From positions 62,001 through 126,000 of the forward strand of contig OY288160.1 in the NCBI GenBank assembly GCA_958439195.1: a DNA stretch of 64,000 bases. The letters run 5' to 3'. The DNA is from an uncultured Paracoccaceae bacterium. Lineage in GTDB: Bacteria > Pseudomonadota > Alphaproteobacteria > Rhodobacterales > Rhodobacteraceae. A model generated the notes under the pieces. That model worked only from the letters and a program-made list of their open reading frames with translations, did no database searches and was not told the DNA's origin. A program made the translations under genes and the position numbers. Below are positions 42,504 through 51,365 of this stretch, piece by piece (the stretch's first letter is position 1; every line of letters begins with the position of its first letter).

Positions 42504-43919
42504 ATGCTGAATCCTGCCGATGCCAGTTTTGCCGAACGTTTGAGAGCGTTGCTCCCAGAGGGTGCCGTGCGCATGCCGGAGGCGCGGTATCTGGAAGAGC
42601 CGCGCGGGCGATGGACCGGGCAGGGTGGTGTGCTGGTCTTGCCGCGGTCTACAAGTGAGGTGCAAGGGGTGGTGCGGGCCTGTGCCGAGGCGCGGGTCGG
42701 GATTGTGCCTTGGGGCGGAGGGACCGGTCTGGTGGGCGGGCAGGTGCTGGTCGATGGGCCGCTGCCGGTGATCCTGTCGCTGGAGCGGATGGCGGCGGTG
42801 CGGGGCATCTGGCCGGACGAGAACGTGCTGGTGGTCGAGGCCGGGGCAACGCTGGCCGCGGTGCAAGAGGCGGCAGCGGGTGTTGGCCGGCTGTTTCCGC
42901 TGTCGCTGGCCAGTGAGGGCAGCGCGCGGATCGGTGGCGTTCTTTCGACAAATGCGGGCGGGATCGGGGTGCTGCGCTATGGCAATGCGCGCGATCTGTG
43001 CCTTGGGGTGGAAGCGGTCATGGCGGATGGCACAATCCTTGGCGGGTTGAAGCGTCTGCGCAAGGACAACACCGGATATGATCTGCGCAACTTGTTGATC
43101 GGTGCGGAAGGGACGCTGGGCATCATCACGGCGGCGGCCTTGCGGATGGTTCCGCGCCCTGCCGCACTGGTGACCGCGTTACTGGTGGTACCAGACCCGG
43201 CGGCGGCTGTGCGGTTGCTGACACTGTGCCAGAACCGGGTTCCGGGGATGGTTTCGGCCTTTGAATTGATTGCAAAAAGGGGTTTTGCCTTTCTGGCAGA
43301 GACGATGCCGGAAGTGGCAATCCCCTTCGCTGCGCATCCCGAATGGTGCGTTTTGCTGGAGCTTGGCTTGCCGTCGGCGTTTGATGCGGAAGAGGTGATG
43401 GCGGGCCTTTATGCCGAGGCGGATGAGGCTGGATTGGTTCTGGACGGTGTGATTGCCACATCCGAGGCACAGCGCACCGGGCTGTGGCGTATTCGGGAAA
43501 GCATTCCAGAAGCGAACCGCCGTATCGGGGCGGTGTCATCGCATGATGTTTCTGTTCCGCTGGGGGCTGTGCCGGATTTCATCGTTCAGGCCGATGCTGC
43601 GCTGGCGCGGTTGGGGGCGTGGCGGGTAAATTGCTTTGGCCATCTGGGCGATGGGAACCTGCACTACAATGTGTTTCCCGCAGCAGGAAAGAGCGTGGCA
43701 GACTGTAAGGATCAACGTGATGCCGTGATGACTTGCGTCCATGATCTGGTGCATCAGATGGGTGGATCGGTCAGCGCCGAACATGGCGTCGGTCGGCTGA
43801 AAGTGCGCGATCTGGAACGATATGGCGATGCAGGCAAGATGGCCGCGATGCGTGCTGTGAAAACCGCGCTGGACCCTAGTGGCATATTCAACCCCGGCGC
43901 TGTGTTGCGTCAGCAGTAG
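42504..43919 (+). CDS. FAD-binding oxidoreductase (GlcD / D-2-hydroxyacid dehydrogenase type)
   Basis: 471 residues, AGAAGGAG upstream. The FAD-binding_4 domain shows TSEVQGVVRACAEARVGIVPWGGGTGLVGGQV, GRLFPLSLASEGSARIGGVLSTNAGG and LIGAEGTLGIITAA; the C-terminal FAD-oxidase domain has INCFGHLGDGNLHYNVFP (here VNCFGHLGDGNLHYNVFP) and SVSAEHGVGRLK. Family members oxidise D-lactate, glycolate or D-2-hydroxyglutarate to the 2-oxo acid. No partner subunits (GlcE, GlcF) lie nearby, which favours a single-subunit D-2-hydroxyacid dehydrogenase. Confidence 0.9.
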   Translation: MLNPADASFAERLRALLPEGAVRMPEARYLEEPRGRWTGQGGVLVLPRSTSEVQGVVRACAEARVGIVPWGGGTGLVGGQVLVDGPLPVILSLERMAAVRGIWPDENVLVVEAGATLAAVQEAAAGVGRLFPLSLASEGSARIGGVLSTNAGGIGVLRYGNARDLCLGVEAVMADGTILGGLKRLRKDNTGYDLRNLLIGAEGTLGIITAAALRMVPRPAALVTALLVVPDPAAAVRLLTLCQNRVPGMVSAFELIAKRGFAFLAETMPEVAIPFAAHPEWCVLLELGLPSAFDAEEVMAGLYAEADEAGLVLDGVIATSEAQRTGLWRIRESIPEANRRIGAVSSHDVSVPLGAVPDFIVQADAALARLGAWRVNCFGHLGDGNLHYNVFPAAGKSVADCKDQRDAVMTCVHDLVHQMGGSVSAEHGVGRLKVRDLERYGDAGKMAAMRAVKTALDPSGIFNPGAVLRQQ

Positions 43920-43939
43920 GGTTTTCCACTGAAGTGTTG

Positions 43940-44260
43940 GGGGGGAAGTGCAGGTTTCTGTTGCCAGGTACCTGCGAACCCCGCCTTACGCGGCTAAGCG
44001 CAAGGACTTAGATTTGGTATTGCGAGCCGCTTACGCGGCCAGCGCCACCGGAGCACGGTTGTCATTGGCAACTGTGATCTTGGACCGATAACGGTGGTAC
44101 CTCACCGAGTGAAAGCTGGCCTCTTTGAACGTTCGTCGATCCTGTTTCGGCCCCAGACCCCCGCAATGACCGGGTGATTTGGTGGAGCCGCCGGGTACCG
44201 CCCCCGGGTCCGAGCCGTCTATTACAGGTGCGTTTATCACCATAGTCCGGGTTGCCCCGA
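43940..44260 (-). ncRNA. ssrA: tmRNA, two-piece permuted form (ssrA)
   Basis: Read on the minus strand. The coding piece begins at 44154 with GGGGCCGAAACAGGATCGACG and contains the tag frame 44069-44031, ANDNRAPVALAA and stop, starting at a GCC resume codon. The acceptor piece lies upstream in the gene and ends CGGCTCCACCA at 44190-44180. Its CGGCTCC pairs with GGGGCCG of the coding piece to form the acceptor stem, including G3-U70, the alanine identity pair. This permuted order is the alphaproteobacterial form. Outer ends are approximate. tmRNA rescues stalled ribosomes with SmpB. Confidence 0.93.
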
Positions 44261-44334
44261 ACACTGAGAGATATAGGCGCGCGTCTGGCTGGCTGCAAGT
44301 CATTCCGCGTGCGGCCGAGTCTGGCACAAAAGCA

Positions 44335-44365
44335 AGACGCCCGGAGAAACCTTCGGGCGTCTTTT
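44335..44365. terminator. Bidirectional hairpin terminator
   Basis: AGACGCCCG (44335-44343) pairs with CGGGCGTCT (44354-44362), with TTTT on the plus side and a T-rich tail (CTTGCTTTTG) on the minus side, 19 bases after the stop of the binding-protein gene. Confidence 0.8.
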
Positions 44366-44383
44366 GGAATGTCGGATCAGGGA

Positions 44384-45436
44384 TCAGAAACCCGCTTTGA
44401 TGTTTTCGAATTCCTGAATCATCTTTTCGCGGAATTCACCAGAAACCGGGGTCTGCGCCAGCAGCGTGGTCGTCACCGGATCGACAAAAGCTGCTTGCAG
44501 TTCTTCTGCCGGGATTTCGGCCATGGCTGCGTTGTTGGAATGCGCATAGCCAAGTTCATCAAGCAGCGTTTTGGCCGAGCCATGAGCCAGCAGCGAGTTG
44601 ATGAAATCATAGGCCTTGTCTTCGGATCCGGGCGCATCCTTCATGTTTACATAGCCGCAATACCAGGTCGAGGCGCCTTCGGCCGGGGCGCGGTTGAAGC
44701 CGACGGGGAAGTTTTCGGCTTGCAGCAGCGCGACGCCATCATTCCACGACCACGCGACAAGAACCTCGCCGGTGGCCATGAGCTGTGACAGTTCGGCCGG
44801 GTCGGCCCAATAGGCGCGCACATTCGGATGCACCGAGCGCAGCCAGTCGGCCGCGGCCTGGAACTGTTCATCCGTCACGTTATCCCAGCTGGTGACGCCG
44901 GTTGCGAGGAAAGCCAGCGCCCAGATGTCATCCGAGTTGTCGGGCAAGGAAATCCGATTTGCGTATTTCGGGTCGGCAAAGACCTGAAGCGTTGCCACGT
45001 CTTCGGCGGGAACCTCGGTCGTGTTGTAGGCGACGGCGGTATAGGCATAGTCGGTTGGGATGAACCAAACGCCGGCATCATCCTTGACCACGGCAGAGTT
45101 CATCAGGACCGGGTTGATGTTTGCGAATTCCGGGATTTTTGAGATGTCCCAGGGTTCGATCAGATCGGCATCCTTGTAGCGCGGCAGGCTGGCCACGCAG
45201 GGATGGGTCACGTCGGATTTGAAGCCGGAGCTGACCTTCTGGAAGGCTTCGTCATCATCGGCGAAGAAGGAATAGGTCGGGTTCGCGCCGTGTTTTGCGA
45301 CATAATCGGTCAGCACGCCGTCGATTTCCCAGCCGGCCCAGTCAAAGACTGTCATTTCGGCGTCGGCGGCGCGGGCTGCACCCGAAAGGGCGGCAATGGT
45401 GGCGACTGTCGCAAGCAGGATACTGGTCTGTTTCAT
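44384..45436 (-). CDS. Extracellular solute-binding protein, polyamine (PotD) type
   Basis: 350 residues with signal peptide (MKQTSILLATVATIAALSGAARA). The mature part begins MTVFDWAGWEIDGVLTDYVAKHG and contains FADDDEAFQKVSSGFKSDVTHPC, PWDISKIPEFANI, VWFIPTDYAYTAVAYN and LVAWSWNDGVALLQ, the type 2 periplasmic binding fold of spermidine/putrescine-binding proteins. No permease or ATPase gene is adjacent, so it is an orphan subunit or works with components elsewhere. Ends at a strong terminator and is followed by the tmRNA gene on the same strand. Confidence 0.88.
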   Translation of the reverse strand: MKQTSILLATVATIAALSGAARAADAEMTVFDWAGWEIDGVLTDYVAKHGANPTYSFFADDDEAFQKVSSGFKSDVTHPCVASLPRYKDADLIEPWDISKIPEFANINPVLMNSAVVKDDAGVWFIPTDYAYTAVAYNTTEVPAEDVATLQVFADPKYANRISLPDNSDDIWALAFLATGVTSWDNVTDEQFQAAADWLRSVHPNVRAYWADPAELSQLMATGEVLVAWSWNDGVALLQAENFPVGFNRAPAEGASTWYCGYVNMKDAPGSEDKAYDFINSLLAHGSAKTLLDELGYAHSNNAAMAEIPAEELQAAFVDPVTTTLLAQTPVSGEFREKMIQEFENIKAGF

Positions 45437-45677
45437 TCTTTGTTTTTCCTCTCTGCTGGATCTCTGGCTGCACTTTTGGCTGCATCCAAAGGACGAAGGG
45501 ACGCTAGATTAGCGGTGGCGCAGGCTCAAGCCCCTGCCCGACATTGTCAGTCTTTGCCGTCGTGACAAGAGGCGAGGGCTGTTCTTGCCGCAATTTTTGG
45601 CAAACATGCCTGTGATGCGGGCAGGTTTTCATGGGCGGGCGCATCATGGGGTGATCGGGTTGAAACAAGGGGGACGC

Positions 45678-46670
45678 ATGTTCAAGGCATTGGTGGTTGA
45701 AAAGGACGGTGCCGGAGTTCCGCAGATTGGTGTCCAGTGGCTGGACGAGGGGCGGTTGCCGGGCGGTGATGTGACGGTGGCGGTGGAGTATTCGACGCTG
45801 AATTACAAGGATGCGCTGTGCATGGGATCGGGCGGCGGCATGGTGCGGAGCTGGCCGCATGTGCCGGGGATTGATTTTGCAGGTGTGGTCGAGGTGTCCG
45901 AGGATGCGCGGTATAGACCGGGGGACAAGGTTATACTGACCGGTTGGCGCGTCGGGGAAAGCTGGTGGGGTGGATACGCGGAAAAGGCGCGGGTCAAGGC
46001 GGATTGGCTGGTGCCCTTGCCATCTGGGATGACCACGCGGCAGGCTATGGCGTTAGGGACGGCGGGGTTTACTGCGATGCTGGCGGTTATCGCGCTGGAG
46101 GCGCACGGTCTGGACCCTGATCAGGGAGAGGTTCTGGTGACCGGCGCGGCCGGGGGTGTGGGGTCTGTGGCAGTGGCGCTGTTGGCGGCGCGCGGCTACG
46201 GGGTGGCGGCGGTGACCGGGCGGGCCGAGGCGGCGGGCTATCTGCGCGAGCTTGGCGCAAGCCGGATCGTTCCGCGGGCCGATCTGGCCGAGGTGGTGGC
46301 AAAGCCGCTGGAATCTGAGACGTGGGCGGGCTGCATCGATACTGTCGGTGGGGCAATGCTGGCGCGGGTGCTGGGGCAGATGAAGGCCAACAGTTCGGTC
46401 GCGGCAGTGGGTCTGGCGGGGGGGGCAGAGGTGCCAATGAAGATCACGCCATTCCTTTTGCGGGGGGTGAACCTGTTGGGCATTCATTCGGTGACGGTGC
46501 CCTTCATCCAGCGGCAGATGGCATGGGAACGTATCGCTGCGGAGCTGCCGATGGCGACGCTGGACAGGATGGTGGTGGAGTGCGGCCTTGCCGATCTGCC
46601 CGCACTGGGCCGGGATATACTGGCAGGGCGCATCAAGGGGCGTGTGGTGGTGGATGTGCGGCGGTCGTGA
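45678..46670 (+). CDS. acuI: Acrylyl-CoA reductase AcuI-type MDR oxidoreductase
   Basis: 330 residues from ATG 45678 with AAGGGGG upstream. The zinc-free medium-chain reductase pattern is clear: STLNYKDALCMG, WPHVPGIDFAGVV, GYAEKARVKADWLVPLP, VLVTGAAGGVGSVAVALLAARGYGV for NADPH, and GINLLGIHSV seen as GVNLLGIHSV. AcuI reduces acryloyl-CoA to propionyl-CoA and is important for removing toxic acrylate made from DMSP in marine Rhodobacteraceae. No DMSP lyase is nearby. Confidence 0.88.
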   Translation: MFKALVVEKDGAGVPQIGVQWLDEGRLPGGDVTVAVEYSTLNYKDALCMGSGGGMVRSWPHVPGIDFAGVVEVSEDARYRPGDKVILTGWRVGESWWGGYAEKARVKADWLVPLPSGMTTRQAMALGTAGFTAMLAVIALEAHGLDPDQGEVLVTGAAGGVGSVAVALLAARGYGVAAVTGRAEAAGYLRELGASRIVPRADLAEVVAKPLESETWAGCIDTVGGAMLARVLGQMKANSSVAAVGLAGGAEVPMKITPFLLRGVNLLGIHSVTVPFIQRQMAWERIAAELPMATLDRMVVECGLADLPALGRDILAGRIKGRVVVDVRRS

Positions 46671-46704
46671 CGGGTTTGACGGGCGCGCGCGCCGCAGATA
46701 ACAA

Positions 46705-46845
46705 GGCGGTTGAAGCGCCGTGTTCGCGCAACGCTTCTGCCGGCGGGGAGCCATCCCGTCGGTCCGGCTGGAAGACCTGCCACGGACCGGGACATGCCCC
46801 GCCCGTGCGGGGCTGGCCGGAACCGACTGGAAACGCTTGATGGAG
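46705..46845 (+). ncRNA. Candidate 6S RNA (ssrS)
   Basis: The 188-base gap between acuI and the next gene folds into one long rod: AAGCG / CGCTT at the base (46713-46717 with 46834-46838), an open region, GCGGGG with CCCCGC, TCCC with GGGA, and GGTCCG with CGGACC around a 16-base top loop. The open region on the 3' side holds a small hairpin. A rod of about 140 bases with a central bubble and a GTGTTCGCGC segment near the 5' side resembles 6S RNA, which traps RNA polymerase holoenzyme. A GATAAC at 46696-46701 could be its -10 box. Based on hand folding only. Confidence 0.5.
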
Positions 46846-46858
46846 AGACCCCAGACCC

Positions 46859-48088
46859 ATGACCGTGCTTGACCTTGATTTCGTTCGTGCGCAATTCCCG
46901 GCCTTTGCTTCGCCGGTGTTGTCGACCCACGCCTTTTTCGAAAACGCCGGGGGCAGCTATCCCTGCCGTCAGGTGGTGGAGCGGTTGCACCGATTCTATA
47001 CCGACCGGAAGGTGCAACCCTATGCCCCCTATCCCGGCGCGCGGGAGGGTGGGGCCGAGATGGACGAAGCGCGGACCCGGTTGGCGGCGATGATGGGCGT
47101 GGCGCGTGAAGAGGTGTCGTTCGGCCCGTCAACCAGTGCCAATACCTATGTTCTGGCGCAGGCGGTGCGGCAGTGGCTGCGGGGACGTGATCTGGCGATC
47201 GTGGTGACCGATCAGGACCATGAGGCCAATTCCGGCGTTTGGCGGCGTTTGGCGGATGAAGGGATCGATGTGCGTGAATGGCGCGTCGATCCGGTGACGG
47301 GGTCGTTGTCGATGGCGGGGCTGATGCCGCTGCTCGCCGATGGCAAGGTGCGGGTGGTTTGCTTTCCGCATTGTTCCAATGTGGTGGCCGAGATCAACAA
47401 TGTCGCCGCGATCTGTGCCTTGGCGCGGGAGGCGGGTGCGCGGACGGTGGTGGATGGTGTCAGCTATGCGCCACATGGCTTTCCCGACATTCTGGGGTTG
47501 GGCTGCGATGTCTATCTGTTTTCTGCCTACAAGACCTATGGCCCGCATCAAGGGATCATGGTGATCCGCGAGGATTTTGGGTTTGAACTGCCGGGGCAGG
47601 CGCATTTCTTCAATAACGACACGCTTTACAAACGGTTCACACCGGCAGGGCCGGATCATGCGCAGATTGCAGCCTGTGCCGGGATGGCGGATTTCGTGGA
47701 TGCCTTGGCCGAGCATCACGGCATCACGGGTGATGCGGCGACGCGCAACCGGGCTGTGCATGATCTGATGCGGGCACAGGAAGTGGCGGTGATCGCGCCG
47801 CTGCTGGATTATCTGGCGGCGCGCAATGACCTTCGGCTGATTGGTCCGCGTGATCCGGCGCGGCGGGCGCCGACGGTTGCCGTGGATCTGGGCCGCGCCG
47901 CAGAGCCGGTGTCGGAAGAGCTGGGCAAACGGGGGATTGCCTGCTGGGCGGGTGATTTTTATGCCGTGCGTCCGCTTACGGCGATGGGCGTCGATCTGGA
48001 GAAGGGCGTTTTGCGGATGAGCGCGGTGCATTACACCTCTGCTGGGGATGTGGCACGGCTGATCGCGGCGCTGGACGACGTGCTGTGA
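46859..48088 (+). CDS. Cysteine desulfurase-like PLP protein (class V aminotransferase)
   Basis: 409 residues. Class V fold: FFENAGGSYPCRQVVERLHRFY, FGPSTSANTYVLAQAVRQWL, TDQDHEANSGVWRRL (His, Asp near PLP), VVDGVSYAPHGFPDILGLGCDVYLFSAYKTYGPHQG (Lys of SAYKTYG forms the Schiff base). This is the NifS-like subgroup named cysteine desulfurase-like, TIGR01976; the active-site Cys loop of true desulfurases is not apparent and the substrate is uncertain. The gene follows the candidate 6S RNA. Confidence 0.85.
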   Translation: MTVLDLDFVRAQFPAFASPVLSTHAFFENAGGSYPCRQVVERLHRFYTDRKVQPYAPYPGAREGGAEMDEARTRLAAMMGVAREEVSFGPSTSANTYVLAQAVRQWLRGRDLAIVVTDQDHEANSGVWRRLADEGIDVREWRVDPVTGSLSMAGLMPLLADGKVRVVCFPHCSNVVAEINNVAAICALAREAGARTVVDGVSYAPHGFPDILGLGCDVYLFSAYKTYGPHQGIMVIREDFGFELPGQAHFFNNDTLYKRFTPAGPDHAQIAACAGMADFVDALAEHHGITGDAATRNRAVHDLMRAQEVAVIAPLLDYLAARNDLRLIGPRDPARRAPTVAVDLGRAAEPVSEELGKRGIACWAGDFYAVRPLTAMGVDLEKGVLRMSAVHYTSAGDVARLIAALDDVL

Positions 48089-48137
48089 TCCGCGGGGAAG
48101 GGCGGCGCGTATTAATGCAAACACTCGACAGGCGCGC

Positions 48138-49559
48138 ATGACACTTCCTCCGCTACTTCTTTGGTTCCGCCGCGATTTGCGGTTGGATGACCTCCCGATG
48201 TTGCAGGCCGCGATGGCCAGCGGTCATCCGGTGATTCCGGTGTTCATCCTTGATCCGGAAACTGAAGGCTTGGGTGCGGCGGCGAAATGGCGGCTGGGTC
48301 TGGGGCTGGCCGCTTTTTCGGCGCGGTTGGAAGGTGTTGGCGGGCGGCTGGTTCTGCGCCGCGGGGCGGCGCTGGAGGTGCTGGAGACGTTGGTTGCCGA
48401 AACCGGGGCCGCAGGTGTGCTGTGGTCGCGGCTGTATGATCCTGAGTCCAAGGCGCGTGATAGTGCGGTCAAGGCGGCGCTGAAGGCGCGCGGTCTGCGG
48501 GCGGAAAGCCATGCGGGCCATCTGATGTTCGAACCCTGGACGGTTGAGACGGGGCAGGGTGGGTTCTACCGTGTCTACACGCCCTATTGGCGTGCGGTGC
48601 GCGGGCGTGATGTGGCGGCCCCGGTGCCGGCCCCGGCGCGATTGCCGGTGCCCGAAGTCTGGCCCGCGTCGGACCGTCTGGAGGATTGGCAGCTTGGCGC
48701 GGCCATGCGGCGCGGTGCGGCAGTCGTGGCCGGCCATGTGACCGTGGGCGAGGCTGCGGCGCAGGTGCGGTTGGAGCGGTTTCTGGCGGATCGGGTGGAT
48801 CGCTACGCCGTGGCGCGCGATCTGCCGGGTGAGGCAGGGACGTCGAATCTGTCAGAAAACCTGACGTATGGCGAAATCGGGATTCGCCGCGTCTGGCACG
48901 CAGCGATGGTTGCGTTTGAAAGGGGAAGCGCGGGGGCCGAGACATTTCTGAAGGAACTGGTCTGGCGCGAGTTTTCCTATCATCTCATGCACCACACCCC
49001 GCAGATCACCCATGCAAACTGGAAATCCGAATGGGACAGTTTTCCATGGCAGGGTGAAAGCGCGGTGGCCGAGGCATGGCGGCGCGGCATGACCGGTGAG
49101 CCATTTGTCGATGCTGCGATGCGCGAGATGTATGTGACCGGCACCATGCACAACAGGGGGCGAATGATCGTTGCATCCTATCTGACCAAGCATTTGATGA
49201 CGCATTGGAAGCTGGGCCTGGACTGGTTCGCCGATTGCCTGATCGACTGGGATCCGGCGGCCAATGCCATGGGGTGGCAGTGGGCGGCGGGGTCAGGGCC
49301 GGATGCGGCACCATACTTTCGCATCTTCAACCCCGAGACGCAGATCGAAAAGTTTGATCCGAAAGGTGTCTATCGCCGCCGGTTCATTGCCGAAGGTCAG
49401 CGTCAGCCAGCACCAGAGGCTTTGGCGTTTTTCGACGCGGTGCCGGTTTCCTGGCGGCTTGACCCTTCGCGGCCCTATCCGCGCCGGATTGTGGATCTTG
49501 CCGAAGGGCGGGCAAGGGCGCTTGCGGCCTACGCCGCACGGGGAGTGGGGACAGCGTGA
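48138..49559 (+). CDS. phrB: Deoxyribodipyrimidine photo-lyase
   Basis: 473 residues. The N-terminal photolyase domain starts LLWFRRDLRLDDLPML for the antenna cofactor; the FAD-binding domain has VWREFSYHLMHH, FPWQGESAVAEAWRRGMTGEPFVDAAMREM, TGTMHNRGRMIVASYLTKHLM and WDPAANAMGWQWAAGSGPDAAPYFRIFNP. The residue pattern is that of class I CPD photolyase, which splits UV-made cyclobutane pyrimidine dimers with blue light. It follows the PLP gene by 49 bases. Confidence 0.94.
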   Translation: MTLPPLLLWFRRDLRLDDLPMLQAAMASGHPVIPVFILDPETEGLGAAAKWRLGLGLAAFSARLEGVGGRLVLRRGAALEVLETLVAETGAAGVLWSRLYDPESKARDSAVKAALKARGLRAESHAGHLMFEPWTVETGQGGFYRVYTPYWRAVRGRDVAAPVPAPARLPVPEVWPASDRLEDWQLGAAMRRGAAVVAGHVTVGEAAAQVRLERFLADRVDRYAVARDLPGEAGTSNLSENLTYGEIGIRRVWHAAMVAFERGSAGAETFLKELVWREFSYHLMHHTPQITHANWKSEWDSFPWQGESAVAEAWRRGMTGEPFVDAAMREMYVTGTMHNRGRMIVASYLTKHLMTHWKLGLDWFADCLIDWDPAANAMGWQWAAGSGPDAAPYFRIFNPETQIEKFDPKGVYRRRFIAEGQRQPAPEALAFFDAVPVSWRLDPSRPYPRRIVDLAEGRARALAAYAARGVGTA

Positions 49560-49674
49560 CGTCAGGTTATGGTGGCCATGTCGGCGGAGAAAGCAATTTT
49601 TCCGCACATGAAACCCTTGAGTGCGCCGTGCGTATCTGTGACGGTTGCGCCAAAAGAAGAAACGTGGGGAGCCT

Positions 49675-50889
49675 ATGGACGTTCTGACCAGCATAAAAGG
49701 CCAAACTGGCCTGCCGCGATACTTTGCTTCAACCTTTGATGTGTTGAAGAATATGGGACGGGGGCGGCTTGATTTCGTGATGCCGGACGGGCGGCGATTC
49801 CGGGTCGACGGGGCCAAGCCAGGACCGGTGGGCGAAGTGGTCGTTCACAACGCAGATACCTTTGCGCGCCTGGTGCGCGAAGGTGATTTGGGTTTTTGCG
49901 ATGCCTATCTGGAAGGTTGGTGGTCGACACCGGATCTTCAGGCTTTGATGGACCTGGTGCAATTGCCCGAAAACGATCAGGTCAATGACGGCTTTCCGGG
50001 CATGGGATTGCTTCGGTTCTATGAACGGATGCGGTTCTGGTTGCAGTCGAACAGCAAGGCGCAGGCCCGGAAGAACATCAGCTATCATTATGATCTGGGA
50101 AATGACTTTTATCGGCTGTGGCTGGATGAAACGATGACTTATTCATCGGCCATCTTTCACACCGGGCAGGAAAGCCTTGAGGCGGCGCAGACCGAAAAAT
50201 ACAAATCGATGGTCGATCAGATGGGTGCCCAACCCGGAGACCATGTGTTGGAGATCGGCTGCGGCTGGGGTGGTTTTGCAGAATATGCTGCAAAAGTGCG
50301 TGGTTTGCGGGTTACGGCACTGACGATTTCGCAAGCGCAGTTCGACTATGCCGTCACTCGCATGGAAAAAGCGGGCCTTTCGGATAGGGTAGAAATTAAA
50401 TTGCAGGATTACCGTGATGAACGCGGAACCTATGATGGGATTGCGTCGATCGAGATGTTCGAAGCCGTGGGAGAGAAGTATTGGCCGGTCTATTTTGACA
50501 CTGTTCGGGAACGGCTGAAACCCGGACGGCATGCCACGTTGCAGATCATCACAATCGCCGACAAACGGTGGGATGTTTACCGGCGTGGCGTTGATTTCAT
50601 TCAGAAATACATCTTCCCCGGTGGCATGCTGCCATCTCCTTCCGCGTTGCGGGCCGAGGTGGAAAGGGCCGGGCTGAAGGTGAAAGGGTCGATCGAGTTT
50701 GGAGACAGCTACAGCCAGACGCTGCGCCGTTGGCATGAGACGTTCAATGCCCGATGGGATGACGTGGCGCGGATCGGATTTGATGAAAGGTTCCGCCGGA
50801 TGTGGAACTTTTACCTGACCTCTTGCGCTGGGGCGTTTCAGGGGGGAAACTGCGACGTAACACAGATTACCGTCACCCGACCAAGTTGA
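49675..50889 (+). CDS. Cyclopropane-fatty-acyl-phospholipid synthase family methyltransferase
   Basis: 404 residues from ATG 49675 with GGGGAG upstream. The N-terminal lipid-binding part is followed by YHYDLGNDFYRLWLDETMTYSSAIF, the SAM motif VLEIGCGWGGFAEYAA, LTISQAQFDYA, and RYDGIASIEMFEAVGEKYW (seen as TYDGIASIEMFEAVGEKYW), all typical of CFA synthases that methylate unsaturated membrane lipids. Rhodobacteraceae often have several paralogues, some of which methylate other positions (for example in furan fatty acid synthesis), so the exact product is open. Confidence 0.9.
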   Translation: MDVLTSIKGQTGLPRYFASTFDVLKNMGRGRLDFVMPDGRRFRVDGAKPGPVGEVVVHNADTFARLVREGDLGFCDAYLEGWWSTPDLQALMDLVQLPENDQVNDGFPGMGLLRFYERMRFWLQSNSKAQARKNISYHYDLGNDFYRLWLDETMTYSSAIFHTGQESLEAAQTEKYKSMVDQMGAQPGDHVLEIGCGWGGFAEYAAKVRGLRVTALTISQAQFDYAVTRMEKAGLSDRVEIKLQDYRDERGTYDGIASIEMFEAVGEKYWPVYFDTVRERLKPGRHATLQIITIADKRWDVYRRGVDFIQKYIFPGGMLPSPSALRAEVERAGLKVKGSIEFGDSYSQTLRRWHETFNARWDDVARIGFDERFRRMWNFYLTSCAGAFQGGNCDVTQITVTRPS

Positions 50890-50898
50890 GGCCCGCCC

Positions 50899-51339
50899 AT
50901 GCCCACCGCCGCAAAGCTGGTTGCCGCACTATGCTTTGCCTTTCTAGCGTGGGTCGTTTGTATCGTGATTGAATCCGTGATGCCTGCGGACCAGCGGGTC
51001 GGACAGATGTATCCGGTTTCTATCGTGGCGGGTGGGTTGTGCGGGTGGTTCATTGCGGGTGCGGCAAAGCGTGCCAGACATATTGAGGCGTCGTTCACCG
51101 GGATCAGGACGGCGATCATTGCGGTGCTGGTGTCGTTGCTGGCTTTTTCCGTGGGAACCATGCTTGAGATTTCAATGCGCGGCCGTTACCGCGGGCCGAT
51201 GGAGGCGCTGCTCGACATCGTCAATCAGTTTGTCGACTATGCCTCGCTTTTGGTGTCGGTCGAGGTGGCCGTGGTATTGCTTGCTGGCGGGGCGATTGCC
51301 GGGATGATCACGGAATCCGCCGGGCGGCGCTGGCGCTGA
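50899..51339 (+). CDS. trgA: TrgA family membrane protein (tellurite resistance)
   Basis: 146 residues, four membrane helices (LVAALCFAFLAWVVCIVIESV, VSIVAGGLCGWFIAGAA, AIIAVLVSLLAFSVGTMLEI, VEVAVVLLAGGAIAGMITES) with the family segment RVGQMYPVSIVAGGLCGW. TrgA of Rhodobacter sphaeroides, together with TrgB, raises tellurite resistance; its mechanism is not known. trgB follows after 26 bases. Confidence 0.85.
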   Translation: MPTAAKLVAALCFAFLAWVVCIVIESVMPADQRVGQMYPVSIVAGGLCGWFIAGAAKRARHIEASFTGIRTAIIAVLVSLLAFSVGTMLEISMRGRYRGPMEALLDIVNQFVDYASLLVSVEVAVVLLAGGAIAGMITESAGRRWR

Positions 51340-51365
51340 GCCGGTCGCGCTGGGGTGGAGTGTTC

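Noticed and set aside
44031..44327. 98-aa minus-strand protein frame
   Set aside because: Its end is the tmRNA tag and the surrounding sequence matches both pieces of permuted tmRNA.
46741..46800. Cobalamin riboswitch
   Set aside because: GAAGACCTGCC resembles the end of the B12 consensus, but the conserved upstream core elements are absent and the sequence folds better as a single rod.
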